This document shows positions 7,111 through 14,188 of a DNA stretch of 14,739 nt, in pieces (the first letter of the stretch is position 1; every line of letters begins with the position of its first letter). Source of the DNA: Microcaldota archaeon (lineage in GTDB: Archaea; Micrarchaeota; Micrarchaeia; Micrarchaeales; CABMGC01); the NCBI GenBank assembly GCA_021845465.1, contig JAKBRL010000020.1, positions 1-14,739 on the forward strand, given 5' to 3'. Both the position numbers and the translations under genes were made by a program. The notes under the pieces are model-generated. The model did not search any database and had not been told where the DNA came from. It was given only the letters and a program-made list of their open reading frames with translations.

Positions 7111-7124
7111 ACTATACTATATTG
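7111..7124 (+). promoter_or_regulatory. Possible TATA box for the CBS gene
   Basis: ACTATACTATATTG lies about 29-33 bases before the ATG at 7150. A second TATA-like stretch, CATATATAAACT, lies at 7089-7100. Either would place transcription start inside the upstream in-frame extension, which argues against the TTG at 7081 as the start codon. Confidence 0.35.
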
Positions 7125-7149
7125 GCGAAATCGGAATAATTGTGATAAC

Positions 7150-8295
7150 ATGGCAATAGCATTTGAAAAAATACCAGACGAATTTATAAGAAAAGCACCT
7201 ATTATTGACTACAAGACTCCTTTGGCTTCAATATTGGGCAAGCTAAACTCTGACCCTGTAGTTATACTTACAAAAAATGGGGAGTATTACGGCATAATAA
7301 GCAGCAGCGTCTACCTTCTGAATGGGACAAGCCAGGGCATAAGCAAGAAAGAGGCGGCCTATAAGCATGCTGTAAAGGTAAGCCCTTTAGACAAGAATAC
7401 CTCTGTTGCAAACGCAATCAGGCATTTCAGCACTTACGATGTTGAAGCCATACCTTATATAGAATCAGACAAGATTCTAGGCGTTGTAAGGCTTGAATCA
7501 ATCTTGAAATCCATCCTATCAATGAAAATGCTATCGAGTTACAAAGTAGCGGAAATAATGTCCTCTCCGATAATAACAATCGATTCAAATACTTCTACGG
7601 CAGAAGCATTGTCCCTGATGCGCAAGAAAAAGATAGGACGAGTGGCCCTGCAGGAATCCGGAAAGCTGACAGGCATGCTATCACATGAAGAATTGCTCAA
7701 GTATTCAACCGGCCTTAGGCAGAGGGCCGATGTAAAAATGGGAAAAGAAGACAGGCTTCCTACGGGAAAGGCTCTTGACATAGCCTCCGAGATAGATTTT
7801 ATAGGACATAACGAAAGCGTAGACAAGGCAATAAGGTCATTTGTAACAAAAGATTCACACACTATGATAATAACGAGAAGCGGCAAGCCTGTAGGGATTC
7901 TAACACCAAAAGATATCCTATCAGCTGCTGCAGCGGAGAACTTTGAATCCGAAGAAAACATAACTATATCCGGAATAGACAGGAGCACAAAACAGTACGA
8001 GGAAGATATCAGGTCAGAGGCAGAAAAGACTCTTGGGAAAGTGAACAGGTTCACCAAATTTAAAGTGCTTAACCTATCACTCCATGTAAAAAAGCACAAG
8101 GTAAGAAATTATGAGATACAGGCAAGGCTATGGCTTGACAAAAGAGGAGCACTCTCCTCTTATGCTACGGGATACTCCATAGAGGAGACTGTAGCAGAGG
8201 CTCTAGAGCGTCTATATTCCGAAGTCAAAAACAAAAAAGAGATAATATCCATGAGCAAGAAAGGAATGGAGAGCCAATACTCTGAAGAGGAATAG
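7150..8295 (+). CDS. Four-CBS-domain protein with ribosome-hibernation-factor-like C-terminus
   Basis: The 381-residue product starts with two pairs of CBS motifs (about 15-70, 73-128, 132-187 and 205-262). CBS repeats usually sense adenine nucleotides or related ligands; examples are VAEIMSSPIITIDSNTSTAEAL (133-154) and GILTPKDIL (249-257). Residues about 285-362 differ: KFKVLNLSLHVKKHKVRNYEIQARLWL followed by SYATGYSIEETVAEALERLYSEV resembles the beta-alpha-beta-beta-beta-alpha fold of HPF/YfiA (S30EA) ribosome hibernation factors. My reading is a ligand-gated hibernation or ribosome-associated factor. This fits recollected reports of CBS proteins as archaeal ribosome dormancy factors but is inferred here. 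The frame is open back to a TTG at 7081, but that extension is low-complexity, contains the TATA-like elements and precedes the conserved part, so ATG 7150 is chosen. The next gene begins 15 bases after the stop, suggesting one transcript. Confidence 0.8.
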   Translation: MAIAFEKIPDEFIRKAPIIDYKTPLASILGKLNSDPVVILTKNGEYYGIISSSVYLLNGTSQGISKKEAAYKHAVKVSPLDKNTSVANAIRHFSTYDVEAIPYIESDKILGVVRLESILKSILSMKMLSSYKVAEIMSSPIITIDSNTSTAEALSLMRKKKIGRVALQESGKLTGMLSHEELLKYSTGLRQRADVKMGKEDRLPTGKALDIASEIDFIGHNESVDKAIRSFVTKDSHTMIITRSGKPVGILTPKDILSAAAAENFESEENITISGIDRSTKQYEEDIRSEAEKTLGKVNRFTKFKVLNLSLHVKKHKVRNYEIQARLWLDKRGALSSYATGYSIEETVAEALERLYSEVKNKKEIISMSKKGMESQYSEEE

Positions 8296-8310
8296 GTGGG
8301 TGTAAAGATA

Positions 8311-8769
8311 ATGGCAAAATCACAATCAAGTTTTGAATTGCTCATAACTATGACCTTCGGACTTGCCATACTGTTGCCAGTGGTTGTAATAGCATTCCTC
8401 CAGCTGTCCAACTCGAATACCTCACTCTCATCTGCTGAAGCACAGGCAGCATCAAGCAAGCTTACGAATGTGGCAATACTGGTAGGGACTGAAGGTCCTC
8501 CAGCAAAACAGCTTGTGCAGATAAACATGCCTCCCGGTGTACAATACATCTACGTGGGAACCGACAAAAACCTGGTGGGGCATGAGATAATCTTTGTAAT
8601 AAGGTCTCCAAGCGGCCCCAGCTATATAACTTCATACAGCCCTGTCAATGTCTCAGGGGATCTTGGCGGAGAGGTAAATCCTGGCACATATTTATTCAAT
8701 GTAAGCGCAGAGTCAAGCTGCCCTACCCAACCAGAGCTCCCCTGTGTATACATATCTCCCGTAATATAA
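8311..8769 (+). CDS. Small pilin-like protein with class III signal peptide
   Basis: The 152-residue product begins MAKSQSSFELL and continues into a hydrophobic helix to about residue 27. This matches the archaeal class III signal motif (K/R-x-Q-x-S-x-E), where a PibD/FlaK-type peptidase would cut just before the glutamine at residue 5 and leave the helix as an assembly and membrane segment. The rest is a predicted extracellular beta-rich domain with short Ser/Pro-rich stretches and a cysteine pair near the C-terminus (CPTQPELPC). I do not recognise the ectodomain. The frame extends five codons upstream to a GTG at 8296, but ATG 8311 is preferred because GGTGGG (8295-8300) lies ten bases before it and the signal motif would otherwise be displaced. 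It is probably co-transcribed with the CBS gene and is followed by a separate promoter for the next surface gene. Confidence 0.75.
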   Translation: MAKSQSSFELLITMTFGLAILLPVVVIAFLQLSNSNTSLSSAEAQAASSKLTNVAILVGTEGPPAKQLVQINMPPGVQYIYVGTDKNLVGHEIIFVIRSPSGPSYITSYSPVNVSGDLGGEVNPGTYLFNVSAESSCPTQPELPCVYISPVI

Positions 8770-8785
8770 ATTATTTAAATAATTT
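8768..8785 (+). promoter_or_regulatory. Palindromic TATA box of the large surface-protein gene
   Basis: AAATTATTTAAATAATTT is a perfect 18-base palindrome. Its TTTAAAT core (8774-8780) is centred 26 bases before the ATG at 8803, as expected for a leaderless archaeal promoter. It overlaps the last two bases of the preceding stop codon. Being symmetric, it could in principle direct TBP binding in either orientation. Confidence 0.5.
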
Positions 8786-8802
8786 CTCTTCACAATGGTT
8801 TA

Positions 8803-11800
8803 ATGATGCAAAAATTGCAGATAGCAATGGAATTCATGCTGGTATTCCTATTTGTAACTACAATATTCATCTTCTTCTTCTCATTAATCTCTTCAAGGGC
8901 ATCATCTCTCTTCGGCGAGAATGCATATACCCAGACCCAGCAGCTGGCCCAGCAGATAGCACACAATATCAATACTGCATACAACGGAGGTTCTGGCTAT
9001 GTCTCCAACACTATTCTGGAATCCGGTTTTGGCCTTAACAATTTCAACATATCCATATTGAGAAATGGGGAGGTAATAATCACTGCAAATCAGATAGACC
9101 AAAAGATACGCACAATCGCCTTCTCCCAGGCAAGAAATCTGTACATGGCCAATACTCTGCCTGCAAATTATATAACCACTCAAAACTTCTTCGGTTTGAT
9201 ATGCGTTGACATATCCTGCCCTGAAACTGGAAATTATCCTAGTTCGATAACCCTCTCAACTGAAGGCACAAGCGTCGCTAAGTTCAACGGAGTGAATAGC
9301 CGTATTGTTGCAGGAAGCACAAATCTTCCTATAGGTTCTTCTCCGAGATCTCTTTCCGCATGGGTGTATCTGTCCGGAAACGGGATTGGTTCTTCTTCCT
9401 ACGGTTCTGTAATACAGGAATACGGATATCCATTCTCAACATCTGGCTTATCTGAATTGTATGTGTATCATGGCACTCTCGGTTTCTCGGCAGGAGGAGA
9501 AAGCTTCATAAGCAGTCTTAAGGTTCCAATTGGAAGATGGAGTTTTGTAGGGTATGGCTATCAATCAGGGAGCACCAGCATCACTCTTTATCTGAATGGA
9601 AACGGCCAGACAGGAAGCCTGAGCGGAGGAGCTGCACTCTCTACTCCTTCAGGCACCAGTTCTGAAATAGGCGCCGAAGGAAACACAATAAACAGCGGTT
9701 ACTTCAACGGTTCGATATCCAATATACAACTGTATGACACGTTCTTGAATTCAAACCAGGTCCTCCAGCTTTTCGGGCAGGGGATCATGGGATCCGGAGT
9801 CTCAACACAAAACATGGTCGGGTGGTGGAAGCTTGCAGGAAATGCAGAGGACTACAGCGGAGACAACAATACTGGGACTATCTACGGCCAGTTAATCTTC
9901 CCTACTGTGTCCGAATCAACTGTCAAAGTTCTGGGGCAGTACGGCAATCCGATTGCAAACAGCATAACCGGCTTTTCATCAACCCTTGGCAGCATAGATA
10001 ATCTTTCCTTTTCTTCTAACTATACCAACGCAAGCGGGATAGCATACGAAATTTTCAATCAGAACCTTACAAACGGTCCAAGCACCATAAATGTCACCAC
10101 CTATCCCGGAAACTCAAAGGAAGAAAAAAATCTTACTGGATGGTGGCCTTTAGTTAATGGAATGGCTAAAACAACCGTGATTAAAACCAGTTATTTCTCA
10201 GACGCAATACAGAGTGCAAAATCAAGCCACCCTGGAGTAACTCTTCCTCCCAACATAGAGTATTACGTTCCTGTAACTATAACCAATTATCCTTTAAATA
10301 AGGTCAAGCCCAATTCACAGATAGCGGTGACTATAAATGCTCTCAACTACCAGAATTATTACACGTGCAATCTCAACAATGCGGAATTCTTCTATGCTAA
10401 CACCGGAGCAGTAGTTCCAAGCTGGCTTGAAGGCAACTATACTAACGAAACAAATGCAAACGCCATGTGCACTTCGGCTTCATCCAAGGGTGCGCTTGTA
10501 GACTCGGGAACAATATTGTACTGGATAAATATAGGAAACAGCGCTGCAGATGGCAATCTTGGGGATATATACATGGGTTGGGCCGGGAATACTCTCTCCC
10601 CCTCAAATACTCTTATGAACGGCGTGACTACGGGAGAGGCACCGGAACTTACCTGCCCAAATCCAGCAGTCACTGCAAACTGCCCAACCTATGCCGAATA
10701 CGACAACGGAAATAGCATCTTCAATTTCTACAGCAACTTCGCCGGAACGACCCTGCCTTCAGACTGGAAAGATGTAAACGGTGTAGGCTATACTGTTGAT
10801 AACGGAATCCAGATTACAAGCCTTTCTAATTCGTATTCTTACATAAACGCGACAACACAAGCCTTCACACAGGGAACGGTAATGGATGCCTTGACTACAT
10901 TTTCACCTTCCTGGGACGCAGACTATGAATTTGGAGGCATAGGAACAGGTGGAATAACCTCCGCAAACGTACTTATGATTTATGGAAACGACCAAGGAAC
11001 CGGATCACTTTCTCCTGAGTTTTATACAAGTGTCGGTGGTGGCGATCTCATAATAACCAATTATCTCTATCCTCCAACTGCAAATGCGCCGCAACTTCTT
11101 ACTATGGTATACAACGCAAGTGTTCCTTTTGCTGGTCCTTATGACACTTGGGTAATGGAGAATTACACCGATCCGTTCAGCAACACTTATATCTTTCCTT
11201 CAGGTTTTCCTTTATTCCCTGCAGTTGCTGGAGCTTATTATGGTGCATCACCCATATCCTATCAGAACACTACCTGGGTAAGGGTCAGGAACAATCCTCC
11301 GAATGGTGTGATGCCTACAGTACGAGTAGGCGGAGTAAACTATCTGCTATCCACAAATACCATCTTCTACAATCTCGGAGTTAACGGTGGTAACGAAGGT
11401 TTCGGAATCAATATCACTTTCCCTTATTCTCTTGCAGAAATACCGGGAGCGGGTTTTGCTCCGGCAAGCTTTAACGGAAATACAGAAGAAGTCAATGTTA
11501 TAATATCCTCTCCGACTTCCTCATTATACATGAATCCGGAGAGTACCGGTATGAGCATATTCCTATGGTTCGCGCCCAACGAGTCAGAATCCGCATTAAC
11601 CTCTAATTCTGCAACATTAATAGGCACAAGCGGCACTTCCTGTGGATACAAGCTCTGGTTTTCAGGAGCTAACTCTATAGAAGCTTCAGACAACTGCGGC
11701 AACGGTGTTCCGCTCCAGTATGCTTTCAATAGTGGTGCATGGTACAATCTCGCGATAACCATCAACAATACCTATTATGAACGATATTATATCGATGGCA

Positions 11801-12015
11801 TCTACGCAGGAGGAGGGCAATCTACGAAGTGGTTAAGTTCCAACACCTGGAACAAATTATGCATAGCTTCAGATTGTGGTTCAGCATACTTTAAGGGATC
11901 CATATTCAATCTGCAATTATATAACACTACTCTCAATACTACTGACATATATCAGCTTTATGCTTCAGGCTTCAAACAGGAAAATACCACCACATCCTTC
12001 ACACTGCAGAACTGA
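8803..12015 (+). CDS. Large surface protein with class III pilin-type N-terminus and LamG-like domains
   Basis: The 1070-residue product starts MMQKLQIAMEFMLVFLF, a class III-type signal with Q-x-x-x-E before a hydrophobic helix (residues about 10-30). The protein is therefore likely processed like a pilin and held at the cell surface. Residues 40-120 resemble the start of pilin-like ectodomains. Residues about 155-325 form a LamG/concanavalin-A-like domain (VAKFNGVNSRIV...RSLSAWVYL...GRWSFVGY...YFNGSISNIQLYD). GWWKLAGNAEDYSGDNNTGT (340-359) is a linker typical between such domains. Residues about 370-435 look like a carboxypeptidase-regulatory-type beta module. A second GWWPL (446-450) is cut short. 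Residues 485-600 (YYVPVTITN, DIYMGWAG) resemble DUF2341-like modules, followed by another beta-rich region. The C-terminus (about 945-1063) is a second LamG-like domain (FKGSIFNLQLYNTTL). Many N-x-S/T sequons suggest N-glycosylation. It probably binds glycans or neighbouring cells (inference). Confidence 0.85.
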   Translation: MMQKLQIAMEFMLVFLFVTTIFIFFFSLISSRASSLFGENAYTQTQQLAQQIAHNINTAYNGGSGYVSNTILESGFGLNNFNISILRNGEVIITANQIDQKIRTIAFSQARNLYMANTLPANYITTQNFFGLICVDISCPETGNYPSSITLSTEGTSVAKFNGVNSRIVAGSTNLPIGSSPRSLSAWVYLSGNGIGSSSYGSVIQEYGYPFSTSGLSELYVYHGTLGFSAGGESFISSLKVPIGRWSFVGYGYQSGSTSITLYLNGNGQTGSLSGGAALSTPSGTSSEIGAEGNTINSGYFNGSISNIQLYDTFLNSNQVLQLFGQGIMGSGVSTQNMVGWWKLAGNAEDYSGDNNTGTIYGQLIFPTVSESTVKVLGQYGNPIANSITGFSSTLGSIDNLSFSSNYTNASGIAYEIFNQNLTNGPSTINVTTYPGNSKEEKNLTGWWPLVNGMAKTTVIKTSYFSDAIQSAKSSHPGVTLPPNIEYYVPVTITNYPLNKVKPNSQIAVTINALNYQNYYTCNLNNAEFFYANTGAVVPSWLEGNYTNETNANAMCTSASSKGALVDSGTILYWINIGNSAADGNLGDIYMGWAGNTLSPSNTLMNGVTTGEAPELTCPNPAVTANCPTYAEYDNGNSIFNFYSNFAGTTLPSDWKDVNGVGYTVDNGIQITSLSNSYSYINATTQAFTQGTVMDALTTFSPSWDADYEFGGIGTGGITSANVLMIYGNDQGTGSLSPEFYTSVGGGDLIITNYLYPPTANAPQLLTMVYNASVPFAGPYDTWVMENYTDPFSNTYIFPSGFPLFPAVAGAYYGASPISYQNTTWVRVRNNPPNGVMPTVRVGGVNYLLSTNTIFYNLGVNGGNEGFGINITFPYSLAEIPGAGFAPASFNGNTEEVNVIISSPTSSLYMNPESTGMSIFLWFAPNESESALTSNSATLIGTSGTSCGYKLWFSGANSIEASDNCGNGVPLQYAFNSGAWYNLAITINNTYYERYYIDGIYAGGGQSTKWLSSNTWNKLCIASDCGSAYFKGSIFNLQLYNTTLNTTDIYQLYASGFKQENTTTSFTLQN

Positions 12016-12048
12016 TTCTGAACGCTTTTAAATCCATCATGTAGAGAT

Positions 12049-13101
12049 TCAATGTGAAGGTTGTTGCTGCGTAGCACAATGGATTGCTCCAAATCCTTCA
12101 ATAAGGCCTCTGCAGTCTATGCCTACTATATTCCTGCCTGGGAATAATTCTTTAAGTATGTCTATAGCCTTCTTATCATTCTCCACAGCGAATATCGGCA
12201 CAAGAACTGACTTGTTGGAAATATAAAAATTCATGTAGCTTGCCGGCAGTCTCATTCCGTCCTTTTCTACCTTTCCGGGCATCGGCATTTTTATTACATT
12301 AAGCTTTTTGCCATCCTGGTCTTCAGAACCCTGAAGAATCCTGAAATTCCTATCAAGCGCTTCATAATTCGCATCGCTGCTGTCTTCCTCATATGCGCAT
12401 ACTACCGTATTTCTAGAAACAAATCTGGCTATGTCGTCAACATGCCCATCGGTATCATCTCCTTCAAGCCCTTCACCAAGCCAGATAACATTAAACGCGC
12501 CCAGATAGCTTCTTAGAAAACCTTCTATCTTTCCCCTGCTCAGTTCCGGATTTCTGTTTTTATTAAGAAGGCATTGTTCTGTAGTGAGGAATGTGCCAAT
12601 TCCGTTTGTATCTATAGAACCTCCTTCAAGCACAATCGGAATCCTGAATCCTTTAAATTCTCGGAGAGGCATCTTCTCAGGCACATGGGTATCCTCTGCC
12701 ATGCCTTCATACTTCATGCCCCACGCATTGAACTTCCAGTGTGTATAAGCAATATCTATCCTCCTGATATCACTTCTCTTTATGAATATGGGACCATAAT
12801 CCCTTATCCAGACATCTGTTGTAGATATGGCATGAAAACCTATGTTTTCTTTTAAGGATCCCGTAGAATCCAGCATCTTCGCAACTCGCGCTTTCTCATC
12901 TTCATTATCAACAAGTATCTCTACTCTCTCTCCCTTCGAAAGCTCTTCGACTATCTTGAGATAAGCTCCTTCCACTTCAGCAAGAACGCTTCCCCTAAAC
13001 GATTCCTGGTTTTTAGGCCAAGAAATCCATGTCGCATAATGCCTCTCCCACTCGGCAGGCATAACGTACCCCAGTTCAAAAGGTGTCTTATCAATCAACA
13101 T
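12049..13101 (-). CDS. aguA: Agmatine deiminase
   Basis: It hydrolyses agmatine to N-carbamoylputrescine and ammonia, the first step of the two-step agmatine-to-putrescine route in the cytoplasm. The 350 residues match the family. Visible motifs are MPAEWERH (14-21), TTDVWIRDYGP (94-104), HWKFNAWG (121-128), LEGGSIDTNG (158-167), GHVDDIARF (219-227) with His220, and the C-terminal FGAIHCATQQQP (337-348) with the catalytic Cys342. All expected guanidine-modifying-enzyme residues appear present. The start at 13101 lies four bases after the stop of aguB, with GAGG overlapping that stop codon. The Shine-Dalgarno spacing is unusually short, so translation is probably coupled to aguB. The 3' end converges on the large surface gene across a 33-base gap. 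Confidence 0.95.
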   Translation of the reverse strand: MLIDKTPFELGYVMPAEWERHYATWISWPKNQESFRGSVLAEVEGAYLKIVEELSKGERVEILVDNEDEKARVAKMLDSTGSLKENIGFHAISTTDVWIRDYGPIFIKRSDIRRIDIAYTHWKFNAWGMKYEGMAEDTHVPEKMPLREFKGFRIPIVLEGGSIDTNGIGTFLTTEQCLLNKNRNPELSRGKIEGFLRSYLGAFNVIWLGEGLEGDDTDGHVDDIARFVSRNTVVCAYEEDSSDANYEALDRNFRILQGSEDQDGKKLNVIKMPMPGKVEKDGMRLPASYMNFYISNKSVLVPIFAVENDKKAIDILKELFPGRNIVGIDCRGLIEGFGAIHCATQQQPSH

Positions 13102-13105
13102 ATCC

Positions 13106-13996
13106 TCAATCCAAAAATCTCCGGGTTATCTCTCCATACGAGTCTATCCTCCTGTCCCTGAGAAAAGGCCATCCTCTTCTGGTGCTTTCGATCAATCCCA
13201 TGTCACAGTCTGCAATAAGAATTTCCTCCTTTCCGCTTCCTGCATTGGCTATATTCTCTCCAAAAGGGCCTGAGACAAAAGATGAACCCCAGAAGATTAT
13301 GTTGCCTTCCCTTCCAACTCTGTTTGCTGCAGCTACAAACACCCCGTTAGCTATACTGTGCGATCTCTGTATGGTCTTCCAGGCGGAAAGCTGGACCTCT
13401 TTCTTTTCGCTGCTGTCATCAGGCGACCATCCTATCGCAGTAGGATAAAATATTATCTTGGCACCTTTCAATGCGGTTATCCTTGCAGCTTCTGGAAACC
13501 ACTGATCCCAGCATATCAGGACACCTATCTCCCCATACTCTGTTTTAAATGAGATAAATTCCTCTCCAGGTGCAAAGTAAAGCTTCTCATGATAATCTAC
13601 GGGATCTTCTGGTATATGCATCTTCCTGTAAACTCCAAGAATCTTTCCAGAAGGATCTATTACAACTGCAGAATTATTGTAAACCCCTTCTGCTCTCTTT
13701 TCGAATATGCCTGCTATTATTACTGCTTTATTGATCTTTGCAGCTTCTGAAAGTTTTTTTGTAGTCTCTCCAGGTATCTTTTCTGCAAGTCCAAACAGTT
13801 CTTCTTTCTGCTCACGGCAGAAATATTTATTGTTGAAAAGCTCTGGCAGGCAAATTATTCTGGCGCCTTTTCTGGCGGCTTTTCCTATCATCTCTACCGC
13901 CTTCGCTGTGTTGGCTTCAGCATCATCTGACATAGACATCTGGATTAATCCTATCCGTATGGTCTCTTTCTTGTCTTCTGTTTTCTCATAGGCCAT
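13106..13996 (-). CDS. aguB: N-carbamoylputrescine amidase
   Basis: It hydrolyses N-carbamoylputrescine to putrescine, CO2 and ammonia, completing the route begun by the downstream agmatine deiminase. The 296-residue protein is a nitrilase-superfamily enzyme with the Glu-Lys-Cys triad visible: CLPELF with Glu52 (49-54), YRKMHIPE with Lys125 (123-130) and LICWDQWFPEAAR with Cys162 (160-172). DYHEKLYFAPG (134-144) and the C-terminal RRIDSYGEIT (282-291) are typical of the AguB subgroup rather than of nitrilases or beta-ureidopropionase. The ATG at 13996 has a good AGAGG ribosome binding site (14003-14007) six bases upstream, unlike the leaderless genes nearby, so this transcript carries a leader. 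It is the first gene of an aguB-aguA operon. Confidence 0.95.
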   Translation of the reverse strand: MAYEKTEDKKETIRIGLIQMSMSDDAEANTAKAVEMIGKAARKGARIICLPELFNNKYFCREQKEELFGLAEKIPGETTKKLSEAAKINKAVIIAGIFEKRAEGVYNNSAVVIDPSGKILGVYRKMHIPEDPVDYHEKLYFAPGEEFISFKTEYGEIGVLICWDQWFPEAARITALKGAKIIFYPTAIGWSPDDSSEKKEVQLSAWKTIQRSHSIANGVFVAAANRVGREGNIIFWGSSFVSGPFGENIANAGSGKEEILIADCDMGLIESTRRGWPFLRDRRIDSYGEITRRFLD

Positions 13997-14002
13997 TATT
14001 AT

Positions 14003-14007
14003 CCTCT
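14003..14007 (-). promoter_or_regulatory. Shine-Dalgarno site of aguB
   Basis: The minus strand reads AGAGG with six bases before the ATG at 13996. It is one of the few clear Shine-Dalgarno motifs in the window and fixes the aguB start. A minus-strand TTTTTATAT at about 14104-14112 is a possible TATA box, which would give a leader of roughly 85 bases. Confidence 0.5.
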
Positions 14008-14148
14008 ATTTTATCGATTCAGATATGAAGATCATCCACCAGCTCATTTCATTATCAATGAAGGAATTCATTCTATTAATCATATCCCTTTTAGGCTGAC
14101 AAGATATAAAAACACAAAACCCTGGCTTATAGGAAGTATTATATTTCT

Positions 14149-14162
14149 GAAAATATAAGAAT
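14149..14162 (+). promoter_or_regulatory. TATA-like box and ribosome site before the right-edge gene
   Basis: GAAAATATAAGAAT is centred about 33 bases before the ATG at 14189. GGGAAG at 14178-14183 ends five bases before the ATG and can serve as a ribosome binding site. A very short leader is therefore likely. The promoter call is modest because the region is AT-rich throughout. Confidence 0.35.
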
Positions 14163-14188
14163 TCATATCTAATATATGGGAAGATATT

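Noticed and set aside
7081..7149. N-terminal extension of the CBS protein to a TTG codon
   Set aside because: The extra 23 residues are low-complexity, overlap TATA-like elements and precede a good ATG that starts the conserved part.
7539..8099. 186-codon minus-strand frame opposite the CBS gene
   Set aside because: It is the antisense shadow of a gene with clear CBS domains and shows no family features.
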